A stretch of DNA of 15,829 nucleotides from an uncultured Chlorobiota bacterium (GTDB lineage: Bacteria; Bacteroidota; Bacteroidia; Bacteroidales; JAADGE01): NCBI GenBank assembly GCA_947311125.1, contig CAMZKI010000311.1, positions 1 through 15,829 of the forward strand. The letters are read 5' to 3'. The first letter of the stretch is position 1. Each line of letters begins with the position of its first letter. This document shows, piece by piece, positions 8,392 to 15,806 of the stretch. Under the pieces are notes generated by a model. The model saw nothing but the letters and a program-made list of their open reading frames with translations, searched no databases and was not told the origin of the DNA. Made by a program: the position numbers and the translations under genes.

Positions 8392-10017
8392 TTAAGGGTT
8401 TCGTTTAAAAAAAACATATCCGTTTTTGTTTTGAACGATATTGAAATTCGGATATTGCATTGCAAAATTATCTTTTTTGTTAATACGGCACATTACATAT
8501 ACAGGTTTTGATATTTTACCTGTCAGCATTTGTTCTTTGTTGATATCGTCCGGTTTCATTTTTTTTGTGTAAAAATAAGGTGCATAACTTTTCATAGCGT
8601 AAGTTGTAAAATATGCATTTTCATTTTTATGCTTAATAAAAAAATCAATTGCAGCTTTTTGTGATATTTTTTCAATTTGCGGAACAATAATGCTTTGTGC
8701 AAGATTAGTGAAAATTATACTGGTTATAAACAAGATAAAAATACCTTTCAGATAATGCTTTTTTATTAAAGTTAAAGAAAAAATAATGCCGACAATTAAA
8801 AAAACACCGAGTAAAAATTCAAAACCGGTAAATGATGTTACCGCTTCCAAATTTGCATTTGCAAAGGCATCTTTGATAAGTCCTGATTTAATAATTTCTT
8901 TGTTATGTAACCCGATATATTGCAAGGCAAAAACAGAAAGAGCATAAAACAGTGCAAGAAAGATTATTATACCGGATATTAATTTTGATTTTTTGTATTC
9001 GTGTTTTTCGGTTTTGTATATTGCATAAGCTGCTAAAAACGTAAGCGGGAAATATGCCATTGATGAGTAATGTACAATTTTGGTTTTTACTATGCTGAAT
9101 AAAATAAGCACAACCCAAAATAAAACGGTCATATGTTTTTTCAGTATTGCCTTTTCGGGATTTTTTATCTTTTCTTTTTTGAAAGATTTAAGAGCAAAGA
9201 CAGAAGCCGGAAAAACCCCTAAAAATAATATAACGAAATGATAAAAGAAAAATCTTTCATGCCCGGCAACTCCGCTGCTGAACAGTTCTGTTTGATATTT
9301 TATAAAATCTTGTATTATACTGAGATTTCCGTTAAGTATCTGAAGAATAAACCAAAAACCGCCGACAAAAGAGTAAACGAGAATATATATAACAATGTCT
9401 TTAAACCTTATCGGAATTTTAAAGCGTTGTATTATCAGGTATACAAATTCGCACAAAAGAAACAATAATAAAGCAACAGGACCTTTTGTAAGAGTTCCTA
9501 AACCAATTGCGACAGATGAAAGTAATATAAATTTTATTCGATTTTTCTTTTCATATAAATATCTGAAAAAAAAATATATACCGAGGAAAATAAAAAGGTT
9601 AAACCAAGGGTCTATAATACCGGATTTGAAATAAAAATGAGGAAGGAGAGAGCCGGCGTACACAAAAACCCAAATTAGTCCGAAATTTTTACTAAAATGC
9701 TTTGTCCCGATATTAAATAAAACAAGTAAAGTTATAATACCTGCAACTGCATTAGGAAAGCGGGCTGCAAATTCATTTATCCCGAATATTTTCATAGATA
9801 AAACCTGCATCCAAATAAATAATGGCGGTTTTTCCCAAAACAGTTTAAAGTCAATTCTAACGTTAATATAATCTCCGGTAACAATCATTTCCCGGGCAGA
9901 TTCTGCAAAATTTATTTCGTCCCAGTCAAACAAATGCACATTTCCGATAAACGGAATAAACAGTAAAGAGGAGACTATAATTATAAGAATGTTAATAGCT
10001 AAGTATTTGCTGTTCAC
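8392..10017 (-). CDS. GT39/ArnT-like (PMT_2) membrane glycosyltransferase
   Basis: A 541-residue polytopic membrane protein of the GT-C type (dolichyl/undecaprenyl-phosphate-sugar-dependent transferases, ArnT/PMT_2 family). The first membrane helix is followed by a periplasmic loop with DWDE (31-34), whose acidic pair corresponds to the catalytic aspartate region of the family, then EFAARFPNAVAG and the FWEKPPLFIW motif typical of ArnT-like enzymes. About ten to twelve helices follow and a soluble periplasmic C-terminal part (about 455-541). Such enzymes move a sugar from a polyprenyl-phosphate carrier to lipid A, protein or another periplasmic acceptor; the acceptor here is not predictable. 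Start is GTG at 10017, with AGG just before it. The stop (8394-8392) is only 12 bases from the DUF1848 GTT position and in the same frame. Confidence 0.88.
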   Translation of the reverse strand: MNSKYLAINILIIIVSSLLFIPFIGNVHLFDWDEINFAESAREMIVTGDYINVRIDFKLFWEKPPLFIWMQVLSMKIFGINEFAARFPNAVAGIITLLVLFNIGTKHFSKNFGLIWVFVYAGSLLPHFYFKSGIIDPWFNLFIFLGIYFFFRYLYEKKNRIKFILLSSVAIGLGTLTKGPVALLLFLLCEFVYLIIQRFKIPIRFKDIVIYILVYSFVGGFWFILQILNGNLSIIQDFIKYQTELFSSGVAGHERFFFYHFVILFLGVFPASVFALKSFKKEKIKNPEKAILKKHMTVLFWVVLILFSIVKTKIVHYSSMAYFPLTFLAAYAIYKTEKHEYKKSKLISGIIIFLALFYALSVFALQYIGLHNKEIIKSGLIKDAFANANLEAVTSFTGFEFLLGVFLIVGIIFSLTLIKKHYLKGIFILFITSIIFTNLAQSIIVPQIEKISQKAAIDFFIKHKNENAYFTTYAMKSYAPYFYTKKMKPDDINKEQMLTGKISKPVYVMCRINKKDNFAMQYPNFNIVQNKNGYVFFKRNP

Positions 10018-10056
10018 CTGTTTAAGTTATTTGAAAATTTAACATCACTTTTTGTA

Positions 10057-10725
10057 CTAGATATTTAAATAATTCATAAACTCATCAAATCGCTCTTCCA
10101 AAAGCTCATTTATTTTATCATTTTCGTTGTATGCAGCCTTTATCTTATAGTTATAGCGTTCAAAAGTTTTTCTTATTGCCGAAAAATCAGTTGTGTTAAT
10201 TTTAATCGTAAGTTCTAATTTTGTAGAATTTTTTTTCGTTTCGGCGTACAAACTCAATATTTTAGCATCGTTACTTTCGATAATTTGGGCAATTTGCGAC
10301 AAAGAATAATTATGGAAATCCAATTCAAGAATAAAAACGGCACCGGGATTTTCTGAAGACGTTAATGTCCCTAAATGTCGTACCAAATCATGAAAACAAA
10401 TTGCCCCGATATATTTTTCTTTACTATTTAAAACCGGAACAACGGACACGTTAAATTTTGTAAAAATCGTAATTACTTCGTAAATATGCCTGTTGCATAA
10501 AACGAAAGGTCTTGCAAGAACATTTTTATATGACGAAAAAGTTTTGTCAACTAGGTCAAAATCATAAATTTCATTCTCGGAAATTAACCCGAAATAATTA
10601 CCGTCAGAATCAACAAGAGGTATATGGGAAATTTTAAAAAAGTCCATTCTTACAAGAGCCTTTTCCCCTTTGTCATTAATATTTACTGCCGGAAATATAT
10701 CTGAAATCAAGTCTTTTGCCTGCAT
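10057..10725 (-). CDS. CBS-pair protein with C-terminal ACT-like domain
   Basis: A 222-residue cytoplasmic protein. Two CBS motifs make a Bateman module at about 1-125: SHIPLVDSDGNYFGLISENE (33-52) and the second, VSVVPVLNSKEKYIGAICFH (93-112). Residues about 129-205 look like an ACT-type domain (AVFILELDFHNYSLSQIAQI; TKLELTIKINTT). This CBS-ACT arrangement resembles AcuB-like proteins. CBS pairs bind adenosine nucleotides and ACT domains bind small ligands, so a sensing or regulatory role is likely, but no target is shown. It lies divergently from pdxJ with 128 bases between. In many Bacteroidota this CBS gene stands next to pdxJ and is followed by an NAD kinase gene; here the following gene is a GT39 transferase. 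The gap to that gene is 39 bases. Start ATG at 10725. Confidence 0.85.
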   Translation of the reverse strand: MQAKDLISDIFPAVNINDKGEKALVRMDFFKISHIPLVDSDGNYFGLISENEIYDFDLVDKTFSSYKNVLARPFVLCNRHIYEVITIFTKFNVSVVPVLNSKEKYIGAICFHDLVRHLGTLTSSENPGAVFILELDFHNYSLSQIAQIIESNDAKILSLYAETKKNSTKLELTIKINTTDFSAIRKTFERYNYKIKAAYNENDKINELLEERFDEFMNYLNI

Positions 10726-10793
10726 TGGGTTATTTTAAACTTAACATATTTGTAAAATTTATAAAATTCGTATAATATTATTAATCAAATTTA

Positions 10794-10801
10794 TACTTTT
10801 G
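10794..10801 (+). promoter_or_regulatory. Possible -7 promoter element upstream of pdxJ
   Basis: TACTTTTG matches the Bacteroidota -7 consensus TAnnTTTG exactly and lies 52 bases before the pdxJ ATG, inside the 128-base gap between the divergent CBS and pdxJ genes. No good -33 TTTG is found at the usual 19-21 base distance; only a weak TTCG is present at 10767-10770. An AT-rich gap of this kind matches such octamers by chance fairly often. Confidence 0.35.
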
Positions 10802-10853
10802 CCGTTTAATCAGACATCAAAAATATTATTTAATTACTTTACCGCAAAAGAAA

Positions 10854-11567
10854 ATGACAAGATTAAGCGTAAATATTAATAAAATAGCCACATTGCGAAA
10901 TGCAAGAGGCGGTAATAATCCTGATGTTATAAAAGCAGCCGTTGATTGCGAAAGTTTCGGAGCACAAGGAATTACGGTACATCCCCGCCCCGACGAACGC
11001 CATATTCGCTACGACGATGTTTATAAACTGAAAAAAGTTATAACAACGGAATTTAACATAGAAGGAAATCCTAATAAAAGATTTATTGATTTGGTATTAG
11101 ATATAAAACCGGAACAAGTAACTTTAGTTCCTGATTCGCCGAATGTATTAACTTCAAATGCGGGTTGGGATACGATTAAAAATAAGGATTTCCTGACGGA
11201 AGTTATTTCGGAATTCAAAAATGCCGGTATAAGAACATCAATTTTTACGGAAACTGATGTGAAAATGATTGAAAATGCAGCATTAACAGGAACCGACCGT
11301 GTTGAACTATACACAGAACCGTACGCCGTCAATTTTCATGAAAATAAAGAAAAAGCTGTTGAACCCTTTGTTAAAGCAGCAGAAGTTGCACTAAAAAATA
11401 ACCTTGAACTTAATGCCGGACACGACTTAGATTTAGATAACTTAAAATTCTTTAATGAACGTGTAAAAGGGCTTAAAGAAGTTTCTATCGGGCATGCTTT
11501 GATATGTGATGCATTATATTTCGGCTTACATAACACAATACAAATGTATTTGAAACAGTTAAAGTAA
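10854..11567 (+). CDS. pdxJ: Pyridoxine 5'-phosphate synthase PdxJ
   Basis: A 237-residue TIM-barrel enzyme that condenses 1-deoxy-D-xylulose 5-phosphate with 3-amino-1-hydroxyacetone 1-phosphate to form pyridoxine 5'-phosphate, the last ring-forming step of the DXP-dependent vitamin B6 pathway in the cytoplasm. Diagnostic features are LSVNINKIATLRNARGG (4-20), GITVHPRPDERHIR (39-52) with H43, R45 and H50, FNIEGNP with E70, VTLVPDSPN, NAGHDLDLDNL with H190, and the C-terminal SIGHALICDALYFGL phosphate-binding loop (211-225). These match the family along the whole length; E70, H43 and H190 correspond to the catalytic positions. The length is normal. It is transcribed divergently from the CBS gene; no other B6 gene is in the window. 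The ATG at 10854 is preceded by an A-rich stretch, as is common for Bacteroidota starts. Confidence 0.96.
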   Translation: MTRLSVNINKIATLRNARGGNNPDVIKAAVDCESFGAQGITVHPRPDERHIRYDDVYKLKKVITTEFNIEGNPNKRFIDLVLDIKPEQVTLVPDSPNVLTSNAGWDTIKNKDFLTEVISEFKNAGIRTSIFTETDVKMIENAALTGTDRVELYTEPYAVNFHENKEKAVEPFVKAAEVALKNNLELNAGHDLDLDNLKFFNERVKGLKEVSIGHALICDALYFGLHNTIQMYLKQLK

Positions 11568-11621
11568 TATATTGAACAAATAATAAATAACCGTAAAAAT
11601 AATAATTAAAACCAAATAAAA

Positions 11622-12500
11622 ATGAACTCGACTTCAAAAATATTAATGATAATTATTGTTATTGAAACCTTACTCATCGGATGGTTGCTTTACGATAAGT
11701 TTGAGCAACAGAAAGAAAATAAAGAGGTAAATCGAGAACTGGTTCAGGTAAAGAGTGAAAAAGCCGTAATAGAAGAAGAACTGATAACCATATCAAAACG
11801 GTATGATGACTTGAAAACCGATAATAAAGAGTTGAACGAAAAACTTGAAGAACAAAAGCAAAAAATTGCCGAAACACTAGAAAAACTGAAACATGTAAAA
11901 AACACTGACAGGTATAAGATAAAACAACTGCAGGAAGAAACCGAAGCTCTGAAAGCAATAATGAAAGATTTTGTGCGACAAATTGACGAACTTAATACCA
12001 AAAACAAAAAACTGCAGGAGGAAAATAAAGAAATAAAACAAAATTACGAAAGCGTTGTTGCTAAAACAGAAACTCTTACCTTCCTGAAAGACAGCCTGTC
12101 GGAACAAGTAAGAATTGCAAAATCACTGAAAGCCGAAAACATACAAATATCACCGCTGAATAAAAGAGATAACCCTACAAGCAGAGCCAGAAAATTTAAA
12201 AAAGTAAAAGTTTGTTTTACCATAGATGATAATGTTCTTGCAGCCAAAGGGTCACGATTTGTTTATATTCGCGTTGCCGCTCCCGACGGTATAATTCTTA
12301 TGAATAAAGAATCCGGAATGTTTAAACATCACGGAAGAGAAATAGCATTTTCATCAAAAAGAAAAGTTGATTATAACGGAAAAAAAACAGATGTCTGTAC
12401 CTATTATATTTCAGATACTGAACTTGTTCCGGGAAAATATGATCTAGATATATTTATGGACGGTAACCAAATAGGGGAGTCTTTTTTCAATTTAAAATAA
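11622..12500 (+). CDS. Membrane-anchored coiled-coil protein of a Bacteroidota family of unknown function
   Basis: A 292-residue protein with one N-terminal membrane anchor (about 6-24, ILMIIIVIETLLIGWLLYD), a long heptad-rich coiled coil (about 27-170, dense in E, K, L and Q), and a C-terminal beta-rich globular domain (about 190-292). The last domain reads VKVCFTIDDNVLAAKGSRFV, VYIRVAAPDGIIL, then KTDVCTYYI and VPGKYDLDIFMDGNQIGESF. This layout is found in Bacteroidota proteins often labelled as chromosome partitioning or segregation proteins, without an ATPase domain to support that name. The topology suggests it is held in the inner membrane with the coiled coil and beta domain on one side, possibly periplasmic. 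It lies 54 bases after pdxJ, with no clear terminator between them; co-transcription is possible. Function unknown. Confidence 0.75.
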   Translation: MNSTSKILMIIIVIETLLIGWLLYDKFEQQKENKEVNRELVQVKSEKAVIEEELITISKRYDDLKTDNKELNEKLEEQKQKIAETLEKLKHVKNTDRYKIKQLQEETEALKAIMKDFVRQIDELNTKNKKLQEENKEIKQNYESVVAKTETLTFLKDSLSEQVRIAKSLKAENIQISPLNKRDNPTSRARKFKKVKVCFTIDDNVLAAKGSRFVYIRVAAPDGIILMNKESGMFKHHGREIAFSSKRKVDYNGKKTDVCTYYISDTELVPGKYDLDIFMDGNQIGESFFNLK

Positions 12501-12526
12501 GTATAAGGAATATTTGTATTGTTTTT

Positions 12527-12558
12527 TTTGCATATATGCTGTTAAACATATATATTAG
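12527..12558 (+). promoter_or_regulatory. Candidate Bacteroidota-type promoter for the lipase-like gene
   Basis: TTTG at 12527-12530 is followed after 20 bases by TATATTAG at 12551-12558, which differs from TAnnTTTG at one position. The spacing is in the usual 19-21 range. The start codon is at 12577, so the leader would be only about 12 bases. A ten-base perfect palindrome GCATATATGC (12530-12539) sits between the two elements. Chance matches are possible in this AT-rich gap. Confidence 0.35.
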
Positions 12559-12576
12559 CAGGCAAAAATCTATATT

Positions 12577-15500
12577 ATGCAAAAAATATTCTACGCCTTT
12601 ATTTTTATATTTTTTTCGGTTTTAAGTACATACGGGCAAAATAATTTACCGTATCCGGTTATTTTCGTTCACGGTTTAGCCGGAAGCGACGAAACATTTG
12701 CAACAACGATGCTTTATCTTAAAAATCACGATAATCTCGGAAACATAAACGTTTTTGATATCGTGTTAAATGCTGATGACGATGTCGGGAATTCTCTTAT
12801 GTCAACCGATGTAAAATGGACAGATTTTTATTACAACGGAGATCCTATTAATGTAGGACGAAGGAATTATGATTCTGACAGAGATAACTTTACAGACGGT
12901 TGGACGGGATCAAATATTTTTGCAATAAATTTTCAGGAAGAACGAATAAGAGGTGCCTGGGGATGGAACGATTATTTTGACAAAAGTAATGAAGCCGGAA
13001 TTTTTAAACAGGGCTACGCTCTCGGAAAAATGATACAAGAAGTATTAAACTATACAGGGGCAGAAAAAGTAGTGCTTGTAGGACACTCAATGGGCGGGCT
13101 TTGCATAAGAGAATACCTCCAGCGAACAAATTCAAGCGGAGTACATACAAATTGGGTTGACCCTTATTTGCCTGACGGACATAAAGTTGCAAGAGTTGCA
13201 ACATACGGGACCCCACATCTCGGTTCCAATACTTCACCGGATCCCACAAAAGCACAACAAGGTGATGATAAATCAACAGTTCCGGACATTAACGGAGACT
13301 CGGAAGCAAACAGAGACTTGCTTTGGGAATACGACAGTTACACAAATTGCGGCGGGCTTCCGCAAGGAATCTATATGTTCGGAGGAAACGAGAATTGCAT
13401 AAAAAGTGTTTGGTACAATTCAACCTTTGACAATGTAGATATCAATTGTAACGGAAGTCAGAGTGATGATATTGTCGGTATTAATGCAAGTTACTACAGT
13501 TATGATTACAACCCGGCAATGCCCTTACCTTTAAATATAAAATACACTTATATGACTTCAATTTGGGCAGATTGGGGCGGAAGTTTAGTAGGCGACGGTG
13601 CCGTTAATATTCACAGGCAATGGTTGCATAACAGCAGCAATATTCCTACGCCTGCAGGACTAACCGATACAACATTAAGTAATATTCTGCATACAAGCGA
13701 AGGAAGTGATTATTATAATATTATCAGAGGAATTGATGAGCCTAAAAGGTTTGATCTGGCATATAAATTACAATATAACAGACCAGTAATCGGTTATATT
13801 ACGTTTCAGCAAAATATGAAAACTTCGGATGATGATGTTTTTAAAGTTGATGCAACAGGGCAAAATGCAATAGCAATTACGATAGACGGTATCTTATCAG
13901 GAGTTCATACCATAGCGTTTTACGATGCATCGGAAAATTTGTTGTGCTCAAGACCCGTCAGCTCATTTCCGAACAAATTATATGTTAACGTGCCCGACGG
14001 AGCAAGCGAAATTTATATTAAAATATCAGGAACGGCAACTCCTTATACATGGCAAAATCCTTATACCCTTAATGTTGTTTCAGGATCTTGGACGGGAAAT
14101 TTTTCTTCCGACTGGAACAATGCAACTAACTGGACAAAAGGCATTGCCGATGTTTATGACGATGTATATATTCCGGAAACGGCAACATTTATGCCTGTAA
14201 TAAGTACCAACGTTGATTGTAACAGGATGCGTATTCCGGCAAATTCAAAACTTACAATAAACCCGACAGCATCTGTTAATATTCATAACGATATGATTCT
14301 TGACGGACAAATAATTTTAAAATCTGACTTTACGAATACCGCATCATATTTAGATAACGGAAATATTTTCGGTACCGGAACCGTTAAGCTTGAACGAAAC
14401 CTGCAAAGCGGAGGTTACCATTATCTTTCTGCACACGTCAGCGACGGAAATTCAGATGCTTTCACTGCGTTAAACAGCGGTTATGTAAATCCCAATTTTT
14501 ATTATTATGATGAAACCGTAAGTAATCCCGACTGGATTTACGGTTGGAAACAAGCAAGCGGAATAATGCAGACGGCAACGGGATATGCTTATTACGGACC
14601 TTATGAACAAAACTATTTTGAACTTACGGGAAAACCCAATACGGGTAATTTAACTGTAAGTGTTACAAATTCAGGTTTCGGAATATCATCTGACGGCTCT
14701 AATCTTATCGGAAACCCGTATCCGTCAGCAATATCGGCATTAGATTTTATAAACTTAAATAACTCAGGGGTTATAAACGGCTCGTTATATTTTTGGGATG
14801 ATGACTATACGCAAAATTATACGTGGGAAGATTACGGAGTTTTTAACCTGTCGGGTTATGTGTCGGGAACCGGCGGCGGTAAAATATTTAACGGATATAT
14901 TGCTCCGGGACAAGGCTTTTTTGTGAAAGCTCTGACTGACGGCAATGTTATTTTCAATAATTCAATTCGCTCGGTAAATAATTCTGTTTTCTTCAAGCAG
15001 GCAAGTGATATGTCCGTAAAGCGAGTTTATGTGCAACTTTCCGGAAATAACGTTAAAAACAATATTTTGTTGGCATTTACTGATGAGGCTACAGAAAACT
15101 TTGATAATTTATATGATGCCGTTAAATTAAAAACAAATCCTGATTTTTCATTTTATTCAATTTGTGAAGATAAAGATTTAATAATTCAGGCATTGCCCGA
15201 ACATAATTTATTTGAAAATGAAATTAAATTAGGATATGAAACAAGTGTTACGGGAAATTATGTTTTTACATTTGACAGTTTAGAAAATATTCCTGAAGCC
15301 GTAAATGTTTATTTGAAAGATAACTATTACGGAGTAACATACGATTTGCGAGAAAAAAATATTGTTGAGATATTTCTTAATGAGGGTATCGACAATAACA
15401 GATTTTCAGTTGTATTTACAAAAACATCCTTATCTGCAGAGAGCTTGGACAGGGAAGATTTATATGTTTATTCTTCCGGAAAAACAATTTTTATAAATTA

Positions 15501-15621
15501 TTTCGGGAATACCGGCTATACGTTTAAAATTTATAATTACGGAGGTCAACTGATAAAAGAAGGTATTTCGTCAGGAAATATTAATACCGTGAGACATGAA
15601 AAAAAAAGTAAATATCTTTGA
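12577..15621 (+). CDS. Large secreted lipase/esterase-like protein with truncated T9SS type A tail
   Basis: A 1014-residue secreted protein. Residues 1-20 are a signal peptide (cleavage probably after STYG). An alpha/beta-hydrolase domain follows: PVIFVHGLAGSDET (27-40, oxyanion-hole HG), VVLVGHSMGGL (165-175) with S171 as nucleophile, and ATYGTPHLGS (208-217), a pattern of lipases and PGAP1-like acyl hydrolases. Likely acid and base are D340 (LVGDGAVN) and H372 (NILHTSEG). Downstream are a beta-sandwich segment (about 390-500), a module beginning SWTGNFSSDWNNATNW as in other Bacteroidota surface proteins, long beta-rich repeats, and a sorting-tail-like region (about 962-1014: DLYVYSSGKTIFINYF, FKIYNYGGQLI). 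The protein probably hydrolyses a lipid or ester outside the cell; the substrate is unknown. The tail stops early: the usual closing G-hYhhKh strand and last Lys-rich strand are missing. A run of nine A at 15599-15607 is followed in the shifted frame by VNIFEIIID, which looks like the missing strand. Confidence 0.88.
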   Translation: MQKIFYAFIFIFFSVLSTYGQNNLPYPVIFVHGLAGSDETFATTMLYLKNHDNLGNINVFDIVLNADDDVGNSLMSTDVKWTDFYYNGDPINVGRRNYDSDRDNFTDGWTGSNIFAINFQEERIRGAWGWNDYFDKSNEAGIFKQGYALGKMIQEVLNYTGAEKVVLVGHSMGGLCIREYLQRTNSSGVHTNWVDPYLPDGHKVARVATYGTPHLGSNTSPDPTKAQQGDDKSTVPDINGDSEANRDLLWEYDSYTNCGGLPQGIYMFGGNENCIKSVWYNSTFDNVDINCNGSQSDDIVGINASYYSYDYNPAMPLPLNIKYTYMTSIWADWGGSLVGDGAVNIHRQWLHNSSNIPTPAGLTDTTLSNILHTSEGSDYYNIIRGIDEPKRFDLAYKLQYNRPVIGYITFQQNMKTSDDDVFKVDATGQNAIAITIDGILSGVHTIAFYDASENLLCSRPVSSFPNKLYVNVPDGASEIYIKISGTATPYTWQNPYTLNVVSGSWTGNFSSDWNNATNWTKGIADVYDDVYIPETATFMPVISTNVDCNRMRIPANSKLTINPTASVNIHNDMILDGQIILKSDFTNTASYLDNGNIFGTGTVKLERNLQSGGYHYLSAHVSDGNSDAFTALNSGYVNPNFYYYDETVSNPDWIYGWKQASGIMQTATGYAYYGPYEQNYFELTGKPNTGNLTVSVTNSGFGISSDGSNLIGNPYPSAISALDFINLNNSGVINGSLYFWDDDYTQNYTWEDYGVFNLSGYVSGTGGGKIFNGYIAPGQGFFVKALTDGNVIFNNSIRSVNNSVFFKQASDMSVKRVYVQLSGNNVKNNILLAFTDEATENFDNLYDAVKLKTNPDFSFYSICEDKDLIIQALPEHNLFENEIKLGYETSVTGNYVFTFDSLENIPEAVNVYLKDNYYGVTYDLREKNIVEIFLNEGIDNNRFSVVFTKTSLSAESLDREDLYVYSSGKTIFINYFGNTGYTFKIYNYGGQLIKEGISSGNINTVRHEKKSKYL

Positions 15622-15649
15622 GATAATAATCGACACTGGACACTTATCT

Positions 15650-15669
15650 GAATCATGATTCCAATATTG
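15650..15669. repeat. Two adjoining perfect palindromes
   Basis: GAATCATGATTC (15650-15661) and CAATATTG (15662-15669) are each their own reverse complement and touch end to end. They lie in the non-coding tail just after the lipase-like gene. They could be protein-binding sites near a transposon end, but the function is not known. Confidence 0.6.
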
Positions 15670-15708
15670 TTAAAACAAGTGGCCCAGGATTGGTACCCTT
15701 TCCCATCA

Positions 15709-15806
15709 GTAACTTGGGGTCCATTGGTGGCCTATGGACTTAAAGGGATGCCATTTTAGAGGGAAATAATTAAATAGAAGGTTTCTGAGGTGGTAACTGG
15801 GTCCTT
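15709..15806 (+). repeat. Imperfect direct repeat pair
   Basis: The segment 15709-15725 (GTAACTTGGGGTCCATT) recurs at 15793-15806 as GTAACTGGGTCCTT, with three single-base gaps. The first copy overlaps the hairpin. Such spaced repeats are consistent with a transposase-binding end but can be a chance match at this length. Confidence 0.45.
15719..15739. repeat. Inverted repeat / small hairpin
   Basis: Nine-base arms 15719-15727 and 15731-15739 pair at eight positions with one T-T mismatch around a three-base loop (15728-15730). It lies in the tail region; there is no following U-run, so a terminator is not indicated. Confidence 0.55.

Noticed and set aside
10726..10793. Promoter for the CBS gene on the minus strand (TTTG at 10789-10786 and TAAATTTT at 10761-10754)
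   Set aside because: The spacing of 24 bases is longer than the usual range and the match is poor; too weak to list as a feature.
11568..11621. Possible terminator between pdxJ and the coiled-coil gene
   Set aside because: The gap is AT-rich but no stem followed by a U-run can be seen.
11674..12107. Several minus-strand ORFs opposite the coiled-coil gene
   Set aside because: They are the low-complexity complement (Ser, Phe, Leu rich) of Glu/Lys-rich coiled-coil codons.
15596..15658. Short ORF MKKKVNIFEIIIDTGHLSES as a separate gene
   Set aside because: It overlaps the end of the lipase-like gene and makes better sense as the frameshifted end of the sorting tail.
15655..15759. Plus-strand ORF of 34 codons in the tail beginning MIPILLKQVAQDWYPF
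   Set aside because: It is short, has no recognisable family pattern, and overlaps palindromes and a hairpin; treated as chance.
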